A stretch of DNA of 64,000 nt from Daphnia carinata (taxonomy: Eukaryota > Arthropoda > Branchiopoda > Diplostraca > Daphniidae). The notes under the pieces were generated by a model. It did no database searches. It saw nothing but the letters and a program-made list of their open reading frames with translations, and was not told where the DNA came from. The stretch covers positions 13,204,971 to 13,268,970 of the forward strand of contig NC_081333.1 in the NCBI RefSeq assembly GCF_022539665.2, read 5' to 3'. Position 1 is the stretch's first letter, and each line of letters starts with the position of its first letter. Below, piece by piece: positions 20,230 through 33,200 of the stretch. Both the position numbers and the translations under genes were made by a program.

Positions 20230-23200
20230 AGTTTGCGATGCCTCCGCTAGATGCTTTGATGTGGTACCACAACAAGATTTTTACTGCCTAATCAGCTGAT
20301 TCTTATTGCTTACTTTTATTTTCGTGAATTTGAAAGGTGAAATGTACCAATGTGTTAATGAGGTACCATAGCAATTCAAATCATTTATTTGAACTTGATT
20401 TAAAGATTTCATTTAAAACAATTACTACAATTGGCCAGCAACACAGACCTTCTAAAGTCCTTAAAAGGACATGCCATTAAGTAGCTTTTCACGTTTACTT
20501 GGAAGAAAACAAACTGAAAACAAGACAAACGAGCTCTGTTTGAAGCCATCACTTTAAACAGCAGGGACCACCCGAGTTGAGATTTACGTGCACATTTTTT
20601 GTTGTTGCACACCGTTTGTTTTGCCCGCCCTCTCCCTTTTTTTGTCATTGAGAAGGTTGATGTATTCGTGTGTGTTATTGGTTTTGTTTTCCCATATTTC
20701 TCTCTTATCCTTTCAAACATTTCAATATGCGCACACGTGCAGTTACGTACAGTACAGCAATACGCTGTAAGTCTAAGGCCATATAGGCAATGTCCATATT
20801 TAAAAGGCATTTTTGAAACGTGACCGTTGAGAACCCGTATTTACCGCTGTCAACTGTCAGACATGGGACGTAAAGAAAAAATGGGGACCTGGAACAACGC
20901 AAATCACCCATAGAGACGTTAAACTGCTTGGACGAAAACAAACCCATACATTTCTCAGAATTGTAGGTCTAGGTTTGTTTTAAACAGGTATAACTGAAAC
21001 AGAGCAAATTTAAATACATTTGAATATTTCTCTCACGTATTAGGTATATGGAAATGAGGCCTTAGCAAAACACTTGACCGTATCGGCTGTTTTAAGGGGC
21101 ATTAGGTGAAAACTAATGGACTCGATGGATATATAGTGAAGCAAGAGTCTAGACAGAGCAGGGCAGTTTATTGTCTGGAAGAAGATTACGCAGCTGGAAC
21201 GAATGGAGTTACGTACACAGGGACGCAAAGGGACACGATAAAATATGTGTCAGCTATATCCTGTACGATCACTACAGTCGGCCCATATGAAATATTAGTA
21301 TGTCATTATTGTGTCAGCTGCGGATGCGCTGGATGTAGAGACCACCGGTCACGGTTCGTCGCATTATTATTATTATTGGGCTGTTCAAGTATATAGCAGT
21401 GCGGCTGGCTGCAAATTAACACCCTATATCGCTCTGCGTGTCTCTAGTATATTTCGACTTTCTCTGTGATGAGGGCACATGGACAGGCAGTCGGCCGGAA
21501 GTGGATGATGACTTTCGGTTGGAGAAAAATACTCAGCCCTCATGTGTTGGAAATATAGGCTAATGGAATAGAAGCCCATATAGAGAAAGAAAAAATGCAG
21601 CTGGAAATTGTCTGTTACCCCTGGCACGTCACAAACGTCAAAAATGAGAAAAGAGGGAAGACAGTCGAAAAATAGAATGAAAATGTGCTGATGTCTCTAC
21701 AACTACGTCTGACGGATGGCACTTTTGTGTGTATACACCAGTGAGAATATCATCATGAGAAATTGCGGAAATGTTTGTGCATTGCACACTCTGTGTTGGA
21801 GTACTAAAAAAACAAGACGGATGTATTCAATTAGCGCTTCAGCTAAACCTGCGCTATACCAAGTGTCTGTCCTATACGGTGTATTAAATAGAAGGCAGTT
21901 GAGGGTAGTACTGGGAAAGAGTTCTATAATTTAGATGGCCATACCGCAAGAAAAAAGAAAGGCCTTCCTTTTTCGTATTGAAATGTATTTCAGACATGTG
22001 TCTGAGGACGAAAAGGGGGGGTAGGAAAAAGAGGCCATATCATATCCCCCTTCACACATCCGAATTTATTTTCATAGGGTGCTGCTGCCGTTTTTTTTTA
22101 AAGCCGAAAAAAAAGGATAAAAGAGAACAGAAGCACTTTACAGACACGACGGCAAGTGCTTTTGTCTATAGGCCCCTCTTGTTTGGTTGTTGATGATGAT
22201 GAGCCAACAGCAGCCAAGGACTCTGCTCTTCCTCCCTCTGTGCTGCTGGATGAAAGAAGTGGAAGCGCTTCCAAAAATGGCTGCTGTGTGGGGTGCCAAC
22301 ACATGACAGGAAACAGGTTCCTATAAACATTGGCTGGTCTTCACAGCTTTTTTTCTTTAAAAACAAACCCCATTTTCCTCGGATGCCGGAGACAGAGAGA
22401 CCCACTTTTCCACACCGCAACGAACCTCCTCTTTTCACGCGTTACGCCTCTTTCCGCATCTACTCCCGTGTCCCGTCCTATATACACACATAGTTGTTTT
22501 GTTTGCTTTTTTCTTTGTTGAATAATAATAATAAATAAATAAACACAACAACCGCCGCCTATATAATAACGAAAACACATATCCTTGCACCCGCTTCTAA
22601 GAAGCGGGTTGCACGCGTGTCCCTTTGTGATTACGTGTCGTTCAATCCACTGTCTATATAATGTATCATTGCAACTCGTCGCCTTTTGATGCTGAATTTG
22701 GTAAGCAGTGATTCCTCTCTTTATCACCGTGGTCTGCCATTAGATCGCGTGAGCGGCTGACTCGTGAGGTGATTCGCACCAACGCCCTTATTATTCGATG
22801 AAACTGTTCACACGGGCCTTGTATATTTATGCATCCACTCATGTGGCAGGGGTTTTATTTTCAGCCCGCTTTTATTAGAAGCCTTTGTGTAAGCCATATT
22901 TAATCACCATATCAAATTGAACCAATAACATGGCCAAATTCCATCAATAATTCAATTACACTGTCTCGATATCGTGTAGCTGTGTCGGGATAATGCAAAT
23001 CACATTCAGGTTGGGATTAAGTTGAGAGAAACCTTAAAAAAAAGCATCACATTTAAATCGCTTTAATAATGAAAGGGAAAAAAAATGAGGCAGCCGTATG
23101 TATAAACTGCCTCATCTTTCATGTTGCATCACCCTCAAAAATGTTGATGTCAGAACGCCGAAAGCAAACGCCTGTATGTATACGTACAAGCTATAGGCCT

Positions 23201-24990
23201 GCACGTAATCTACAAAAAAATAAAACCCTAAAAAAACAGCTGTCATTTATAGGTTATGTAGCTACGACGATGTACATCACAAGAATGTGATGCATCACAA
23301 GAATGTGATGCATCACTTGACTGGCTCGCATGATGATGTATTGATTATATATACTGTACGCTCATCATTTCTTCTTCCTCTTATGGCTTACAGCCTAGAA
23401 AATGAGAGGAAATGCAGACATCCAATAACATCATTCCTGTATATTTATGTGAACTATGAGTCTGTATAAATTTAAAACATGGCTCATTCAACGAATGAAT
23501 CAACAAAATAATCATCTCCTTTTCTTTGGAACTCTTTTTTTGCCTTGAAATGATGTGAGATACTGAAATGAAATGGCATATGATTTCAATGTCCTTGATT
23601 CCCCCCTCGTTGTTGTACGGCCGCTCATTCAGCTCAAGATCCATCACCTGTACAGCAGGTGTATGTAGGGTGAGAAAATGAAAATTATTTCAGCTGATCC
23701 GCCCATTTTTCGATATCTACATACGTGGGCCTTAATGTTGATTTCTCTTCCTTTTGTTCCATGAACCACTGCACATTTGTTTGGGATTTTACGTAGGGCG
23801 TTTCGTAATTCAATTGGGTTGTTTGGCGAAATGCCGATATATGTGACGTCATTCTTTCATTTATTTTAGGCAACGCTTTTCTTTCCATTGGCTGTTTTTT
23901 GTTGTTGTGTTGCTTAGCTGAAAAGAAATGACGAAGAACGTACTTAACAATTCAACTATTCATGTCGGTTCAGATTGCATCATTTCAACGTCTTAAACAG
24001 AAAAAATGACTCATCCATTTCGCGGAAAGAAAGGAAAAACCAAATTGGACACTTGGTCATTGTAGCAGACGACGTGATCGTGCAAAGCCAACCAAAGCCA
24101 ACCAAAACGTGCAATTTACGTGTCCAAACATGCTCGAGAGGGAGAGAGAGACGAAAATATAAATAAATAAAAAGATTTAGAAAGTTACGTAAATTCAGAT
24201 CTATGACGTCATACTGCATTCATCATTCAACAGTCACTTGTGTATTCACAGTTCCGGTTCTATTTTTTCTTGTTAGAGGAAAAGAAAAGGGGTGGACGAC
24301 TCTCTTGGGGAGGGGCTTTCTATTTTGTGTTCCTTCTCATTTTTTTGCATCATGACCGGAAATTCGTCATGCAGGTTAAATATATGCATACATACATGCC
24401 TTTTGTTTTTCCCTTTTTCCCCGTTTGTCATCGAGATAATGCGGGCAGTTTGCCACGACTAAATAAAAATAAAACAAAGTTTGCGCAAATATGACGATCT
24501 GGTATCGTCTGCTCCAAGGTTGCCATTATCCGGCCCGGCCCTCCACTTTGACAAATGGCGGCACTATTCTATCCTTTTAAGGCATTCGTTCGAAAAAAAA
24601 CGAGAAATGGAAAAACGAACAAGAAAAAGAAAAGATTTGTCCGTTTATCCCTGCGTTCATTGGCCGTCTGTCTTTTGTTTTGCGTTGCCTACTGCAACAG
24701 AAGCACAAGACAGAATGCCAACGCGAGAGGCCTTTTTGTCGAATACTTGAAGGTGTAGCTGTTCAGCTTGATTAAGAACCGCACAGTCTTCGGACTGACG
24801 TGGAATGATAGTTTTCGTTTGGTGAGCATTGACTTTCTTGGATTGGTCTTGTTGCAGCCAACTGTTGATGTACCAGCAGCAAGTCGAAGTCGCATGACCA
24901 TGTAAAGTCATGTGCCACGTCTTACGTCCTACGCTCGGGTACGTTAGGCTTTCGCAGCTTGACCAAATCAGGCCAATGCTGCACTCTGCA
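20230..24990. other. 4.7 kb without a recognisable gene
   Basis: The longest frames here are short (under about 135 codons), overlap on both strands and show no domain that I recognise. The DNA is AT-rich with many pyrimidine tracts and a 19-bp tandem duplication (agaatgtgatgcatcacaa) at about 23,280. It resembles ordinary arthropod intergenic or intronic DNA and is not repeated elsewhere in the window, unlike its surroundings. Confidence 0.5.
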
Positions 24991-25262
24991 GCAGAATCGT
25001 AGAGGAGATGGTACATCATCTCCATGTTATAACTTCCCATAAGGCAGGGTCCCCAAGACACACGATGTGCCGTGGAAAAAACACTGCCATCTAGTGGCAG
25101 AATTGTGAACTCTACATGATTAACCTTATTGTAATAATAATTACAATGAGGAAAAATGCATCTTTTCCTGTTTTTCTTGGGCATTTTACTTACACAGCCC
25201 CCTACCTTATTAGGAAACAATGTGCTTTCTGGGTTTTTACAATGGCGGAATGAGAATTTCAT
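24657..25262 (-). CDS. Uncharacterised 201-codon open frame
   Basis: A minus-strand frame of 201 codons with several Cys/His (for example RCIFPHCNYYY) but no pattern that I can assign to a zinc-finger family. It runs through the left arm of a foldback repeat (24,992-25,047), which makes a real protein less likely. Listed only because it is the longest frame of the region. Confidence 0.15.
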   Translation of the reverse strand: MKFSFRHCKNPESTLFPNKVGGCVSKMPKKNRKRCIFPHCNYYYNKVNHVEFTILPLDGSVFSTAHRVSWGPCLMGSYNMEMMYHLLYDSAAECSIGLIWSSCESLTYPSVGRKTWHMTLHGHATSTCCWYINSWLQQDQSKKVNAHQTKTIIPRQSEDCAVLNQAEQLHLQVFDKKASRVGILSCASVAVGNAKQKTDGQ

Positions 25263-25450
25263 TATTCAGTTAAACATTTAGTACGTAGGTGGCAGGGTTT
25301 TTTGCACGGGGACCGGTTTTCATTGGCTCTCAAGCGGGTAGGGTGGTTGGAGGGTGGTTGGGAGGAATCGTCAAACTCGGGGACACTTTCGAGAAATTCC
25401 TTATGGCAGTTATAACATGGAGATGATGTACCATCTCCTCTATGACTCTG
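24992..25450. repeat. Small foldback with ~50-bp inverted arms
   Basis: Left arm 24,992-25,047 (core 'agaggagatggtacatcatc', 'tccatgttataac') is the near-perfect reverse complement of right arm 25,399-25,450, with about 350 bp between. The size fits a MITE-like foldback. No clear target duplication was seen. It ends 12 bp before block T2, so it may mark a recombination junction. Confidence 0.6.
25084..25097 (-). promoter_or_regulatory. CTCF-like site
   Basis: The minus strand reads CCACTAGATGGCAG, the same 14-mer as at 12,044-12,057, fitting the CTCF core consensus. It lies inside the foldback, 366 bp left of T2. Confidence 0.35.
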
Positions 25451-26989
25451 TCTATGACTCTGGTTCACCATGTTAAAACGATTAGATAAATAACGGTTAG
25501 GCAACGCAGCCTCACTAGTAGTTCCCGCCAATGTTTTCTGCTATGCCAAACTTCAGACGAAGTCCGGTAGCGAAGGTGTGCAGTCACGTATCTAAAACAT
25601 CTGAAGTTCTAGAAAATGCTCTTGAGCAATGTTGTAATCGTAACTTTTATTTCCCTTTTATTAAGTTGTTTGGCATAGTGGTATAAAAAACAATCTTTAT
25701 CTTATGTTTATCTTTCAGGATTTTTGTTTTGGTTTACTGCTGTTCCTGGATGGACAATGGACGATAGAAACAACAAAATAGTAAGCTGGCAACTCATTTG
25801 GCATGATAAAATGAACAGCCTTTCAATTCCAAACAAAAACGAGTCATGGTAATTGTATGTTTTGTATACATTTCTGTATTAACTATCACTTATCTAGATT
25901 ACTCTTTTGACATGACACTTTATATGGCTGGTCTCGGAGTAGATAATGCTTGTTGTATGCAGAATATCTCACTGAGAAGGGGTTCTACTATGGAAGGAGT
26001 ATCGTGTTTTACTACAGGCTGACCAGAATCACAAACACATTGATTGAAAACTATTGTGAATTTCAAGAATTGGTAAGTGAAATATTAATAGTAATAATAC
26101 GAAATTGTAATAATATTCTAATGATAAGTAATTACTTTGGATTTATTGTTGGGAAAAGGTGACAATTTTTATAATATAAATTATTATTTTGTAACAGGTT
26201 AGAAACCATTTTCTAGGCTGTTTATGGTAAAGTATTTTATATATAGCTATGAATTCATGTTATCCCAACAAATTGTAAACAATTGTACTAATTTTTATCT
26301 ACCTTTGTCGAAGCTTTGTTAGCTATAGGTTCCTATAGACAAACTTACACTTCAGTTACTAGCAGATGAACAGCCTTTCAATTTCGATCAAAAGGAGTTG
26401 TGGTAATTGTTATATTATTTTTATTGTTATATTTCATTATTTGTTATTACATTTATAACAGGTGTGAAAAACAAATTTCTAACCTGTTTATGGTAAAGTA
26501 CTTTATTTATCAATTATGAATAACGTTATCCTACTAAATTGAAAATAATTGTACTAATGTTTAGCTAAGCTTGTCGAAGCTTTGTAATCCATAGGTCTCT
26601 TACTTTGCTTGTCTTTCAGTGATCAGGACAATGGGGCTTAGCATAACATTTAATAGTTATTCAAAGTCAGAACAGTTGAAATTTCAAGTAGATTCACATG
26701 TGCAGGGAATACTTGTAATAGTATTTTGCAGGTACAAGAATTATACATACATATTACAACTGTATTGATGAGATTTTCGATGCTTAATAATTTCTATTTC
26801 CATTCAGAAGTAGCAGGTTATTAATGTGACTTAAAGTACATGATGAATACCAGCAGAGATGAAACCTAAGAGTAACAACGAACATATAGTATGGTACTAT
26901 AAATGTTTTAAATAATCAGTGGTACTTAACAATTTTCAGTTCCTCATTTGATGCAGTTAGAAAGGCAGCCAGATTAAAAACTTGAGCAC

Positions 26990-27345
26990 CTACTCACACA
27001 CAGGAGAAGGATGGTGAATTTGGGTATTTGCTGATAAGGATTGGTGTTTCAAACAATGGAAATACTTGGGAGCCCAAGAAAATTTTTATTGTAATAATTT
27101 GATTGCAGCATTCGAAAGCAAATTTCTACCGTTGAATGAGAATCCTGAAAACAAGATAAGCCAAGAGAAGAAAATTGCGAAGAAAAAAAGAACTAAAGCA
27201 CAGGTTTGTTTCAAATTCCTAACTAGAAGCAATGAACATCAAGATGTGGTCAGTAAATCTATAGTTTTCTCCATGTCATTATGGATGCCCAGTCTTCCAA
27301 CATGATTTGATCGAAATGTAGAGGAGGAGACAATTTTAGGAGTGA
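26990..27345 (+). pseudogene. HP1: HP1 chromodomain/chromoshadow pseudogene (T2 copy)
   Basis: Same content as the T1 copy: DGEFGYLLIRIG..NTWEPK, one-base shift, ENFYCNNLIAAFESKF, then MPSLPT-stop-FDRNVEEETILG of the chromoshadow start. It shares with T1, T3 and the 53-kb copy the missing base in 'gagcccaagaaaat', and with T1 the stop in TGFDR. It is not expected to make HP1. Confidence 0.75.
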
Positions 27346-28389
27346 GCAATTACTGTACTGTAAGAAACTATATAGGTAACTGTTTTGTTTGTTTTTTATT
27401 AAAACTATCCCATATCATTTTCAAGAGATATTTTTTTTTTGTTTTCAGATAGTTCTACGGATGTGTAAAGAAGGGTGGTTACAGGGCAGGAAGGTATAAC
27501 CTTTCATTCATCTAAATCTATTGATAGGGGAGTTCTATTATGGTAGCAGTAGTATTTTAGTACAGCCCGACCAGAATGATAAACTCATTGTTGAAGCTTT
27601 GTACATTTTACTTTATTAAAAATACGTTTTTCTTTTTGATTGTTATAAATTTTGTCTTTTTAGCTATTGAATGGAACTGTATTAGGGAATACCAGAATTC
27701 TAGTGCCAGTTTTGGAAAAAGATATTTATTGTTGGGTAATTGTATATTGTTTAACATTTATCTAATCTATTGTTAGAGAAGGAGTTTTATGATAATAACA
27801 TAGTTGTATTACAGACCAGATATAAAAACAGTTGGACAAATGTAAATCATAGGTTTTTCAGTGATCAGAGTATTTCAGACCCATCAGATACAGTCAGAAC
27901 ATGTTGAATTATTAAATAGACACACTTGTGCAGTTTTTAATAATGTTTTGCAAGTACAAAATTTACATATATACTTTCCAACCGTATTGATAAGATTGTC
28001 GATATCTAATAATTTCTATTTCCATCCAGGAATAGCTGGTCAGTAATGTAAAATCTCGTTCATGATTTCGGGATAACTACCAGCATTAATGAAATTTAGC
28101 AAACACAGTAAACATATAGTATGGTATTATGTTTTAAATAATTAGTGGTACTTAATAATTTTCAATTCCTCATTTGATACAGTTTTACAGTCGGCCAGAA
28201 TAAGTACTTCAGCACCCACTCACACACAGACTGGAAAATGGTCATTCCTTAAAGAAATGGAATACTATTGGTAACAGTTTGATTTAATTAAGAATTAGTT
28301 TACTAACATAGATTTAGAGCTCATATATTACGAAACTGATATCCTCTTAGTTTATACATTTAAAGAAGACAATGAAGCTAGTTAGCACA

Positions 28390-28633
28390 AATCCAACTTA
28401 CCTGACAGGCGAATCGGTTGACGACGGTGTTGATAGTTGTGGTACATTTGTAGAGGCAAGACTCTGGACGAACTACAGCTACTAGCGTCTAGACGACGCC
28501 TTAAATACTCACAGACACGTGTCACATTACTGCTTTCCCGGAAGTAGAGTGTAGGGTAGAGGGACCTAATTCTAAAGGTCGATAGGTTGAAGGGCAAATT
28601 TTTATTTCCAGGTGAGCCCAAGGTTATAGCCAT
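28390..28633 (-). CDS. Conserved unknown first exon (T2 copy)
   Basis: Starts MAITLGSPGNKNLPFNLST and stays open to a conserved splice donor at about 28,400. It differs from the T1 copy by a modest number of residues and is more like T3 at the N-terminus (LGSPGNKNLPFNLSTF, RIRSLYPTLYFRE). The function is unknown. Confidence 0.35.
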
Positions 28634-29384
28634 TCCTTATCAATAGACCCTGCGTTACTTTGATTTTTTTTTGTTTCCAAGTGCCAAAAACAGATGAAGA
28701 ACCTCGGGCATTCACAAAAAAGGAGGGGGGAGAGGAAGAAAAAAAGAATCTAGCAGCTCAGTAGCTCTTTCACCTGCACGCGGTGCACTAGTGTAGATTT
28801 GTTGCTTACATCCACGTCTAATTACTCTTAGAGCTTTCGCACGTGTTCTCAGCTTTCACAAATTGTAGATTCATCAATTACGCACTAATAACGCACTGCT
28901 TCAGCACCTTGTTTAGCCTTTGCACTGGTTTTGTTTAGTTGGAGTACGATAAGTCTAGATTAAAATAGGTAAATCTAAAGTTAAGTTTAAGGATAAGTAA
29001 ATCTAAAGTTAAAATTAAGGCTAGTTTAAGTAAGGCGTAGTCCACCTCTCTTCGTTATTTATGCGCAGCACTATCTCAGCCATTTTCTTCCACTGTTTTA
29101 TGTAATTATTTACCGTAGTCGTTCGCAAATCCTTCTACTAACATTTGTACGTTTTGAATTCGCACAGTTTACACATGAACAAGCCAAACCCAAGCCAAAC
29201 CCAATCCAAACAACCTCCTGACCCTTTATCTATTAATAAACAATTTCTTTTTTCAGGAACTTTTTATCCAATGTAACTGTAATTTGTGTACTTGATGCCT
29301 GTTAGAATTAAGATGAAACATGGTGCTGTTCAAATATTCAAAAATTTTTTTTTTTTTTTTTTCACTCCTCCTTACATACAGGAG

Positions 29385-30990
29385 TGCAATCTCTGGGGCC
29401 GAAGAGGACATTGGGCAACGAGGATAGCCCTGCAGCCACTGGAATATCGCCCAGGATTTCAAGGTATAGAATAAAAATTTTAGTATCTAACTATGTATTT
29501 GTTTTAAATCTTATATATCTAGGAGGGCCACATCACCACCGAAGGGGGACCGTTGGGCAACGAAGGTCACCGCCAGAATCCTAGCCCAAAATTGCAAGGT
29601 ATTTAACAGTTCTAAGTGTTTTATCATGTTCTATGTATTTATCTGTGTCTAGGAGGGCTGGTAACACTACCGAGGAGGATTACTGGACGTCGGGAATCGC
29701 CGCCGAAGTCGCCAAGGGTTACCAGGTATTGCTTTAACAATTTTAAATGTCTAATCGTTTTTTTAAAAATGTATTTAGGGTGGTCCACATCACCGGAGAA
29801 GGCCACCGGACAACGAGGTACGCCGTCGGACCCACCTTGATCGTCGCCCAAAATTGTCAAGTATTTCATTAAAAGTTTTAAGTTTTGAACTATGGTTTTA
29901 TTTTGCTGTTATGAATTTAGGAGGGCCACATAACCATCGAAGAGGATGCGTGACATCCAGGATCACCGCTGGAGCAACGAGAGTGTCGGCACGGGTATTG
30001 AAGTATTTTTTAAAAAACGTTTAAGTGCTTAATTATGTTTCTTTTTTTTATGTATGTAAGAGGGCCTCACCACCGCCGAAGAGGATGCTGGACGCCGAAG
30101 AGGATGCTGGAGCACCGACATCGTCTTCATAGATGTTACAGGTATATGTGTTACACGTTTAATTGACTAACCATGTTTTTTTTTTGTATTTTAGAGGGTT
30201 GCATCATCGCTAAGGAGGACCACTGGACAACGAGGTTTGTCGTCGGAGGCATCATAATTGTCGCCCAAAATTATCAAGTATTTAACTGAAAGTTTTAAGT
30301 TTTGAACTATGATTTTATTTTGTTTTTATGTTTTTAGAAGGGCCCCGCCACCATTGAAAAGGATGTAGGATGCCGTCGGAGTCACCATGATCGGCGCCCA
30401 AAATTGTCATGTATTTATTTGTAAATTTTTAGTGTTACACAATGATCTAATTTTGTTTTTATTAATTTAGGAGGGCCCTACCACCATCGAAGAGGATGCT
30501 GGGCATCGAGGATCGCCGCTGGAGCAACGAAATCGTTGCCATGGATATAGCAGGTATATGTTTACACGTTAAATTGTCTAATCATTTTTTTAATGTATTT
30601 AGAATGGCCTACATCACCACTGAAGAGGGCCACAGGGCAATGAGGTTCGCCGTCGGAGCTACAGTAATTGTTGCTCAAATTTGTCAAGTATTGAATTGAA
30701 AGTTTAAAATTTTACGCTGTTTTTATGTATTTAGGAGGGTCCCACCACCGCCGAAGAACACGCTGGAGGTCGAAGAGAACCGAGATCGTCGCCACGGATA
30801 TTCAGGTATATATTTTTTTTAATTTAGTGTCTAACCATAGTTTTTTTTTTTACGTACCTAGGAGGGCGTCGCCAGAGGGGTACGTACCTAAGAGGACCAC
30901 TGGACGCTGTGGATCGTCGTTGGAGGAATGAGGGTCGTCGCCCAGCCCCGAGATTCACGCCCATTAGGAAGATTGAAATGAAGATGGTAC
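29385..30990 (+). repeat. Tandem array of exon-like units (T2 copy)
   Basis: Same alternation as in T1: units begin with 'agGAGGGCC' after pyrimidine/AT-rich DNA and end at 'GTATTT' or 'GTATAT', with a period of about 125-145 bp. One extra local duplication is seen near the end, where 'tacgtacctaggaggg' and 'tacgtacctaagagga' follow each other (30,850-30,900). Confidence 0.6.
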
Positions 30991-31540
30991 GGTTGAGTAT
31001 TGCCAAATTGGCTTTCACTTACTTTATTTCGTATTGTGATTTGTGTGATAAACAGATGTGTTTCCTACGTTCCTTTTTGAATCCCATTCTGTTCCTTCAA
31101 GCATTATTGCTTATGGTTTCACCGTTCACCGAGCATGCAAATTCACTACACCTGCACCCCACAGTTCATTCAGGGTTTGTTTGCTATTTTGCACCTTGTC
31201 GGGATTAGTGTTTTAGGTAATGTAGCCTAGCTTACATAGGTTTCACGCTAAGTATTTTTTTGGTGCAAGTTTACGAACACTAACTGCTTTAGTAAAAAAA
31301 GGAAAACAAAATGAATTAATGGGCAACTTATTGTTGTCTTTTTAACATGGACTAGTGGATTGAAAAATAAGAATACGAAAACAATTAATCGCTTGTGATC
31401 GGGTTGCATACATCGATTGTCAACCCGATAAAAACAGGATGGGGAAATAACCCGTTTAACCTGCCCCATAAACAGAAATGAACAACCTGCTCAGCAAAAC
31501 CCGACCCGATCGACGCGGGGCTGTGAATCTGACCCTAGTC

Positions 31541-31834
31541 TTTCCTCCTTAACCTCCCCCTTCCTTTTACCAATTCGATGGTTGGCAACGCTGTTTCACA
31601 TTGCTGCACAAGCGCAAATGAAGCTCAGCCTTGTAAGTGCAGAAAGCTTTTAAGTAAACCAAAAATACCGGTATACATCTAAGAATTTCATGTTGACCAA
31701 GTTTTATTTGACATTAAATCCAGCTTTGAAAATGCTAGAATCTTGAAGACTTGCAATGAAGGCTAAGATATGGCAAAATCAAACACAACGCACGAATGTC
31801 GCATCGTTAAAGTCGAAGAGGATTAGAGTTCAAC
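31541..31834. other. Spacer between T2 and the PSMD12 pseudogene
   Basis: No gene is seen. The piece 'caattcgatggttggcaacg' and following bases recur inverted at about 38,440-38,490, so this spacer belongs to the palindrome arms. Confidence 0.55.
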
Positions 31835-33200
31835 ATGGCGACGAGAACACACCAACTTGTAAAGCCAAGACCAGAAGGGAATTTCAACAAAATCCTAGAA
31901 ATTTCCCTCTTGTTCGAAAAATAGACTAGCCCTGTGAGTTGAATTACTGTATCTCTTTGTATCTTACATGATCGTCTGCTTTGCTTACAGGAATCTGCCA
32001 CCATTTGAAGAAGGTGTGTCTTGGAAGCAACTGTGTATATTTTATGCTTTATGTATGCTGAGGAGGCACCTGCCAAGGAAATAAAGAATAAAGTGATTAA
32101 CACGTTCAGTATTGTAACTTCACACAAGGTGTACATGTTTTTCGGCTTTGGTTGCCGTTAATCTTTTTAACATTAAACATTTAATTTTAGGTGTCAAAGT
32201 CCGATGTGCTGAATATGCTCATATTTTTGCACAAATGAAAGAGAAAAGGTGAAGTCCTGCAGCTCTGTGCTAAGAACTTCGGGTCCATGGAAAAGCTGAA
32301 AAATGTAAGAATAATTTTGGTAGATTTTCACTTTAAGTAACTGTCATTCTATCCTTGTTGTCCCATATTGGTAAACAGGTTGAGCTCATCTTGGAACAAG
32401 GACAGTAAACAAGGACTTCTATTTAGGATATTCAAAGAAGATAATGGCCAATTCTTTTGGAAAGGATATGCCAGAATCTTAAATAGAAATTTTACAAGTA
32501 AAATTTCCATTGTTCCATGTCACCTATTTGGGGGGAGGAGATGTTAGTTAATCATATCTCAATTTACAGGTAAAAATTTATGTTGATTAACAAGTTATCA
32601 CATCTTCACATTTACTAACATAATCTAGTATCTGATGGGTTAAAGAGAATGGATCTGACAGTTAGCATGATGATGCAACCTACCAACCTTTACCTTTTGC
32701 TGAGTTCTTTTGATAGCAAACAATTCAATCTCACTTATCGGCTTTCTGAAGGCAAAAGTTGTCGACGATATTCCGAAATGCAAGTCTAAACGGGGAAGTC
32801 TTTACTTAATATATCTATTTTTTTTTTATCTAATCAGTTTCTTTTTCTTTTGGTCTGTCATTGGATTTTTGCAATTGCTCGTCGTTGCCGAGATAATCAA
32901 CTGGGGTAAGCTATGCCTATAGTATCAACTAGCACTTCGCAGGGGACAAGACTCCACTCAGCAACAGACGTCTTTTCCATACGTTAGTTCAGTAAGACAC
33001 ATATGTAGTAAGGAGAAACGGATAATTAACTTTTTTGTACAGGTACTGAAGAAGGTGAATAACATTGGAAAGCTTTCGAAACACGTGTTATTGAGCATAA
33101 TGTCCTCATCGTGGCCAAACACCTTGTGATGATTAATGGATGGCCGCCCACTTTGACTACTTTGTCAACGAAACAGAAGAATTTCAATCCAATTTAATGT
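31835..33200 (+). pseudogene. PSMD12: PSMD12 (Rpn5) pseudogene, left palindrome arm
   Basis: Exon-like pieces follow the order of the proteasome lid subunit Rpn5. 31,835-31,933: KILEISLLFEK-stop-T (family E-x-L-L-x-L-E-K-Q-T-R), ending at a GTGAGT donor. 31,990-32,125: RRCVLEATV joined to YAEEAPAKEIKNKVINTF (family CCTYVEEI.D...K..LIDTLR). 32,190-32,305: AQMKEKRGEVLQLC then FGSMEKLKN (family E-x-G-D-V-x-E-A-A..YGSMEK), then VELILEQGQ at 32,380. 33,043-33,118: TEEGE-stop-HWKAFETRVIEHN (family TEEGEKRWKDL..RVVEHN). Stops and frameshifts occur throughout. Introns are retained, so it arose by DNA duplication, not by retrocopying. Confidence 0.75.

Larger units (their letters stand above)
25463..31540 (+). 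repeat. Repeat block T2 (6.1 kb), left arm of the palindrome
   Basis: It is collinear with T1 (6,097-11,931). The first 1.5 kb is nearly identical by eye (the exon-like segment at 25,950-26,162 differs from 6,584-6,796 at only a few bases). Its right part is inverted at 38,511-43,720. The content is as in T1. Beyond its end the similarity to T3's flank continues through 'cgatggttggcaacgctgtt', whereas T1 diverges there, so T2 and T3 share a larger duplicated unit. Confidence 0.85.
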
